Shown in pieces: positions 59,600 to 64,000 of a DNA stretch of 64,000 bases. A model generated the notes under the pieces. The model did no database searches, had not been told where the DNA came from, and saw only the letters and a list, made by a program, of their open reading frames with translations. Origin of the DNA: Paragonimus westermani (lineage: Eukaryota; Platyhelminthes; Trematoda; Plagiorchiida; Troglotrematidae); contig QNGE01000120.1 in the NCBI GenBank assembly GCA_008508345.1, positions 342,944 through 406,943 of the forward strand, given 5' to 3'. The translations under genes were made by a program, and so were the position numbers. The first letter of the stretch is position 1; each line of letters starts with the position of its first letter.

Positions 59600-59765
59600 A
59601 AGGGTGTGGATAAAACACACGTTAGTATCTTTAGACCGACTGCCCTCCTACGAAGCATGTCAGAATTAATGGAGAGCATAGTAGACGACTCAGTAAGGGA
59701 CAAATTAAATGCCTATTCACTGTTGGCTCCAGAACAGCATGACTCGTAAATTTGGTTGCCACAGC
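59600..59765 (+). pseudogene. non-LTR reverse transcriptase fragment
   Basis: Plus-strand reading FRPTALLRSMSELMESIVDD continues RDKLNAYSLLAPEQHDS. This is the finger-domain pattern of LINE-type RTs (Y-R-P-I-S-L-x-x-x-x-x-K-x-x-E, then L-x-x-x-Q-H-G-F). It breaks off at about 59765, where the minus-strand Gypsy relic begins. Clade not determined. Confidence 0.65.
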
Positions 59766-59779
59766 GAGCAATCAAACTG

Positions 59780-62700
59780 GGCAACTCAATGTCCGAAAAC
59801 TGCCCGGGAGAGGGTTGCCGATGGGAGACTCGGAATCGGTATACATTCTGACCAACGTTTAAACTTGTTCATGCGTGTTACGATGTACATACGCCTCTCC
59901 GATGGTGATGAACGTCCGACCAGGTCGCCATGCACATGATGGTAACGCTCCTCTGGGGTTGCAAAACCCTCCACCGAGGCACACGTGTGACGACGAATTT
60001 TAGACCAATGGTAGTTTATGCACGGTTTGGCCAATGTGTGCGGTTGACATTACGCCAGACAAAGCGTTCGAGGACCACTTTGGGTGTTGAACATATGTCT
60101 GGGTAAGACATGTGCAACGTGTGGAAAATTCGGCGACGAAAGGCCAACGAAATAGCCGAACGCGGGATACCTTTTGAAGTATCGCGAATAATCACCTCTT
60201 CAGAGGAATTCATGTCAACTCTTTCCATCTTAAGGGAACTGAACCGATCTCCGGATCGTTACCCTGTGAATCTGCGATCGTTGACAGATCGACTGAGCTG
60301 CCTGCCGTGCTCGTTGTAGCATTGATGCGCGGGAGTGTATCGGCAACTGGGATTACAATGTCTGAAATGTGACGAATATTGGTCGTGAACTGAGCAATAT
60401 AATCCAGGTGTCGGGTCTCTCTGGGGCAATACCTGTCGGTTATCGAGCGTGGAACGTTCGTTAGCGGTTTATGAGCTGTGAAGACGATAAAGTCTTTGCC
60501 TTCGGGGACATGTCAAAAATGACAGACGCCGAGATATACCGCCAACAGTTTCTTACCAAAGGCACTGTACCGCGACTCAGTTGGTTGTAAACTTGTAGAG
60601 AAAAGGGCTAGTGGGCACCAGTCGTCACCGAGTTGCTGCTGTAAGACCGCTTTTACGGTTAAGCCCGGTGCATCCACGCCTAGTGCTACGGGAGCAGCCA
60701 AATGATGATGCGACAGCGATGTTATACACGCGAAATCTGCTTTCAAATTAACAAAGCCTTTCCTGCGGCCACTGTAAAAAAGGACGGGTTCACTTTACCT
60801 GTCAGTAGGTTGGTGAGCAGTTGCACTAGATAGGCGCTATTGGGAATGAAATGGCGATGAAAATGCACTAAACCATGAAAACGGCGAAGATTGTCGGAAG
60901 ATTTAAGTTCCGGGGAGTCCACCGTTGCCTGCACTTTGTCGGGGAGAGGATCGATCCCACTCGGGAATATACCGTGACCTAGGAAGGTTACGCGGAGCTT
61001 TCCAAACGAGTACTTAGCTAGGATAATGGTCACCCCATGATACACCAAACGGACGAATACGGAACGCAAGTGCGCACATTGTTCTTTCTGTGATAAGCCA
61101 GCCACGAAGGTACCAAGTACATATAAAGACCATCCAGTGCACGACACACGTAAATGAAACGTCGAAAGTCTGGGGGCGTTGCGCAGACCAAACGGCATGC
61201 GAAGAAATTCGAAAAGCCCGAACAGCGTTATAACTGTTGTCTTCGGGATGTTTTCTGGAGCTACAGGGATATAGTTATAAGCGCGCAATAGTTCGATATT
61301 GGTGAATATCTGCCTTCCCGATAGGTTTATTGCCAAGTCTTGAATGTGAGGAATTGGATACCTATCGGGAGTGGTTGCGTTGTTCGATGCTCGACAGTCG
61401 CCATATGGGCGTCAGTCGTTAGAAGTCTTCTTGGGTACCATGTGCATCGGCGAGGCCCATGGGCTATTGGACGGACGGATTATGTCATATGGAAGCATAT
61501 GCTCAAATTCGGCTTCGGCAATTTTGAGCTTATCTGGAGTTAAGTGGCGTAGACGACTTCGAACTGGCGGCCCTCATGTGACAATGTGATGCGCGACTTC
61601 GGTTGTCACGGTTGGTAGTTGGTAGACGGGATGGGCCAGTTGAGGGAATTCGGATGAGAATTTCTCATAAGCTTCACAAAATACGGGGTTGGCTGGCATA
61701 GGACTGATCACGGCCGTGTGCGGCGGCTTACCTCTAACACTGGGTTTCGTCAAAGTATCGACCAGATGTGACTGACGTGTGTCGAAGTGTCGGAGGAAAT
61801 CGATACTAGTAATAGGGATAGGCATATCAACTACAAGGAAAACCCGGCGGAAATCGCGTCGAAGACCAACGATCAAGCTCAACAGTCGACGGCCAAAGTT
61901 TCTAATAGATGTGCCATTTGCAGCTCGGGGCGTAGTGCCAGATTCTGATCTCGCATCCACTAACGAATGCGAAATGATATTAATACCCTACCCTGTATCA
62001 ATAGAAAATTGCATTTTGAGATCCAGTCATTCGGAAACAAAAGGCGACTGTTGTTGGTCTGGCCCGTGGTTGTCGTCGCTAAGAACCACCGGCTTGTTTG
62101 CTTGAAAGTTTTCTACCACAAAGACTGCATGGTTATTGGCATCGTCTGTCGTTTCAATCGTATGTCACATGGTACCAGCAGACTGCTATTTTTTAGTCCG
62201 AGCGGTGATCGGGCACGCGCTGAAGGAATTTCGGATGGTGACCTAGTATGTTGAATGCTGGCACAAAAATCTTCCAATTCACGTCGCAACTGAGCTATTT
62301 TGGCGTTTGGTTCCAAAGAGTTGCGTTCACGACATTCAAGTTTCGCGCAGAGAACTTCTATTTCGGCGTCCTCCGCGGCCAACAAATTACCCGCCGGACT
62401 GTTGAAGGTAACTACTTGCTCAACTAATGGTGACGGCGTCGTGCCTCGAAAACTTTCATGCATCGACCGAAGCCTCTAGTTCACCCAACGGACGCGAGGA
62501 ACACACGCATGGTAGCCCTTGTGTATACTCAGGCAGCCGTCGCATCCACAACCCTTGCAAAAGCGAGTCTGGCGATTGTGGTTTACCTACCGAATGTCGC
62601 ATTTTTCAAGGAAGAACCGATAGCTTCTTGTCACTCAACTGTGGCCGTCGGAACAGTCGCTTTAGACGCTTTTTATCCGATGACTGTTTCTTTAAGAATC

Positions 62701-62935
62701 GTTCGCCTAGCCGACTTATAACGATCGGTTGCTGAGCCTAGTAAGAGTTCGCTAACCAGGCTTAGCATACCTCGGGAAAGGCGCGATAAAAGCTGCGAGA
62801 ACCTGTCCGAATCACTTGTTATACGCCGGTTACTAAACTCTGCTTCAAACACAGCGAGCTACAGCTCTGGATTACGATCTCCAAAATCAAGGTCGGCTGG
62901 TGTAATCAATTATACGGAAGATGGAAATTCTTACT
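59780..62935 (-). mobile_element. second CsRn1-like Gypsy element, strongly decayed
   Basis: Minus strand, from right to left. Gag: FEAEFSNRRITSDSDRF near 62850, RLKRLFRRPQLSDKK near 62660 and LLQGLWMRRLPEYTQG near 62550, then a zinc finger near 62130. Protease: FSIDTG near 62000 and ITSIDFLRHFD near 61800. RT: PSNSPWASPMHMVPKKT near 61450 and [16 protein letters not shown] near 61215. RNase H: VALGVDAPGLTVKAVLQQQ near 60650. Integrase start: RYHHVHGDLVGRSSPSE near 59930. The YIDD site reads YVLGT. It ends at 59780 inside the integrase core; the rest and both LTRs were not found. Related to the 41.4-kb element but much older. Confidence 0.85.
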
Positions 62936-63619
62936 TCATCCCCGTAATGTCCATAGCGATTGGACGAATGCAGATGGGATATTCAAATGTTTATATGTAC
63001 TTGTACACTGTACGCATTCGAGACATGATGAGCGAAAAAATACCGAACCCGAGTATACACTATGACGTACCACTTAAAGGGGTTTACAATTTCGTAGAAT
63101 GAAATGAACCAAAGTTGGACATTTACAAATATCGCAGCGAGTAAACAAAGATCATATTGTCGACACACGAAGTCGACCTGAGAGCAAGCGAATAACAAAA
63201 TGAAAAGTTTACATAAAAAACGACAAGTAAGCACGCAGTGGAATGGTACATTCGAGTGCGCGTGGTAAATGTCGGTGTCGATACTCAATCCAACAGAATT
63301 TAGGCACACAGGAAAGATGGAACATAAGAGTACAAGTGGCAATCGTATCTATAACATAGCAATAAACAAATAGGGTCTCCGAAATTTCTTGGCCGTTTAG
63401 TAATGGAACTATTAGTGTCTTCATATCTGTGCGAATTTTGAGCACCAGAGAGAATTCTCTGTCCCCAGAGGTGCCCCAGATTAACGAATACCGTCCTAAC
63501 CTTAGAGATGCGCACTTGTGTTTCATTTCTTACACAACCGCCGCCGCTGATGTAGCTTCCCAGTCATACACACCGATCATCAACCTCCATGACTACATTA
63601 TCTAATAAAAAATCAACAT
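62936..63619. other. no feature recognised; possible LTR remnant
   Basis: Lies where the 5' LTR of the minus-strand Gypsy element would be expected. It shows no clear match to the LTRs at 41.4 or 46.5 kb by eye. Overlapping minus-strand frames of 105-119 codons have no recognisable family. Confidence 0.4.
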
Positions 63620-64000
63620 TATCACAGCAATCCTACAGGAGAACTTTGCATTTTGAGGCTGCAAAACGCATTCCGAAGTATCTAGCAGAACGCGAAATAG
63701 CGTCTAGCATTACCTGTGCCGATTGAAAGTTGTCAAACAGTAACACCTTGTCGTCAGCATAATCAAGATCGGTCAGTCTTTCACCAGGTAGGAGGTCCAC
63801 GCCGGCATCTCATGAGTACTGGAGATAATCCTCCATTATTTCGTCTATGACGAAATTAAACAAAAATGGTGAGAGCGGACAGCCTTGACGTACGCCGCTC
63901 ATGGTGCTGAAACTGTCAGACAGCTCACCGTAAACCCTAACCTGAGCTGAGGTATGGGAATAGAGTGCCGACAGTATGTTCACGTACTTAGTCGGCACAC
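63620..64000 (-). mobile_element. RTE-like retrotransposon RT, 5' part off the window
   Basis: The minus strand reads VRQGCPLSPFLFNFVIDEIM, then after one break GVDLLPGERLTDLDYADDKV, and RYFGMRFAASKCKVLL. These are RT palm and thumb motifs, including an intact catalytic YADD near 63764. It is the same family as the RT in the 878-bp units but less decayed. A break lies near 63810 and a stop follows CKVLL. The element continues beyond 64000. Confidence 0.85.

Overview
This is eukaryotic DNA, most likely from a digenean fluke. It has long introns, no operons and almost no long open frames. Its repeats belong to groups that dominate fluke genomes: CsRn1-like Ty3/Gypsy elements, BEL/Pao, RTE-like non-LTR elements and Penelope-like elements. 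The species call is inference from the repeats and from one conserved gene.

Positions 1-16,700, minus strand: one host gene, DRC3 (LRRC48), the leucine-rich-repeat subunit of the nexin-dynein regulatory complex of cilia and flagella. Eight coding exons can be placed between 15,215 and 1,978, with matching phases and GT-AG borders. The 3' exons lie off the left edge and the start codon is not found. A candidate upstream exon sits at 16,615-16,690.

Positions 10,162-24,895: two inverted arms of about 1.9 kb, nearly identical, separated by about 10.9 kb that contains DRC3 exons. Each arm holds two tandem copies of an 878-bp unit. The unit joins a dead RTE-type reverse transcriptase fragment to a CpG-rich segment with a perfect TGACGTCA site. 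The right arm is embedded in a longer decayed RTE element (about 21,640-23,600), and a minus-strand Penelope-like RT relic lies just before it.

Positions 24,900-40,800: mostly unrecognised AT-rich sequence, with a Penelope-like GIY-YIG endonuclease relic (29,515-29,946), a tRNA-derived SINE with a palindromic head (34,512-34,885) and a Gypsy relic that has lost its RT (35,800-37,960).

Positions 40,799-47,055: a diverged single LTR, then a CsRn1-like Gypsy element with two LTRs, gag, protease, RT, RNase H and integrase. Its frames carry stops, frameshifts and active-site changes. An N at 47,041 sits at a suspicious repeat junction. Positions 47,465-51,655: a second Gypsy type (K02A2.6-like), interrupted by two oppositely oriented SINE copies. 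Positions 51,680-59,363: minus-strand BEL/Pao sequence with two same-orientation LTR copies. Positions 59,600-59,765: a small non-LTR RT scrap. Positions 59,780-62,935: a more decayed minus-strand CsRn1-like element. Positions 63,620-64,000: a minus-strand RTE RT that keeps its YADD motif and runs off the right edge.

Overall the window is one ciliary gene on the left and a graveyard of nested retroelements to its right. No rRNA, tRNA gene, CRISPR array or prokaryote-style regulation was seen.
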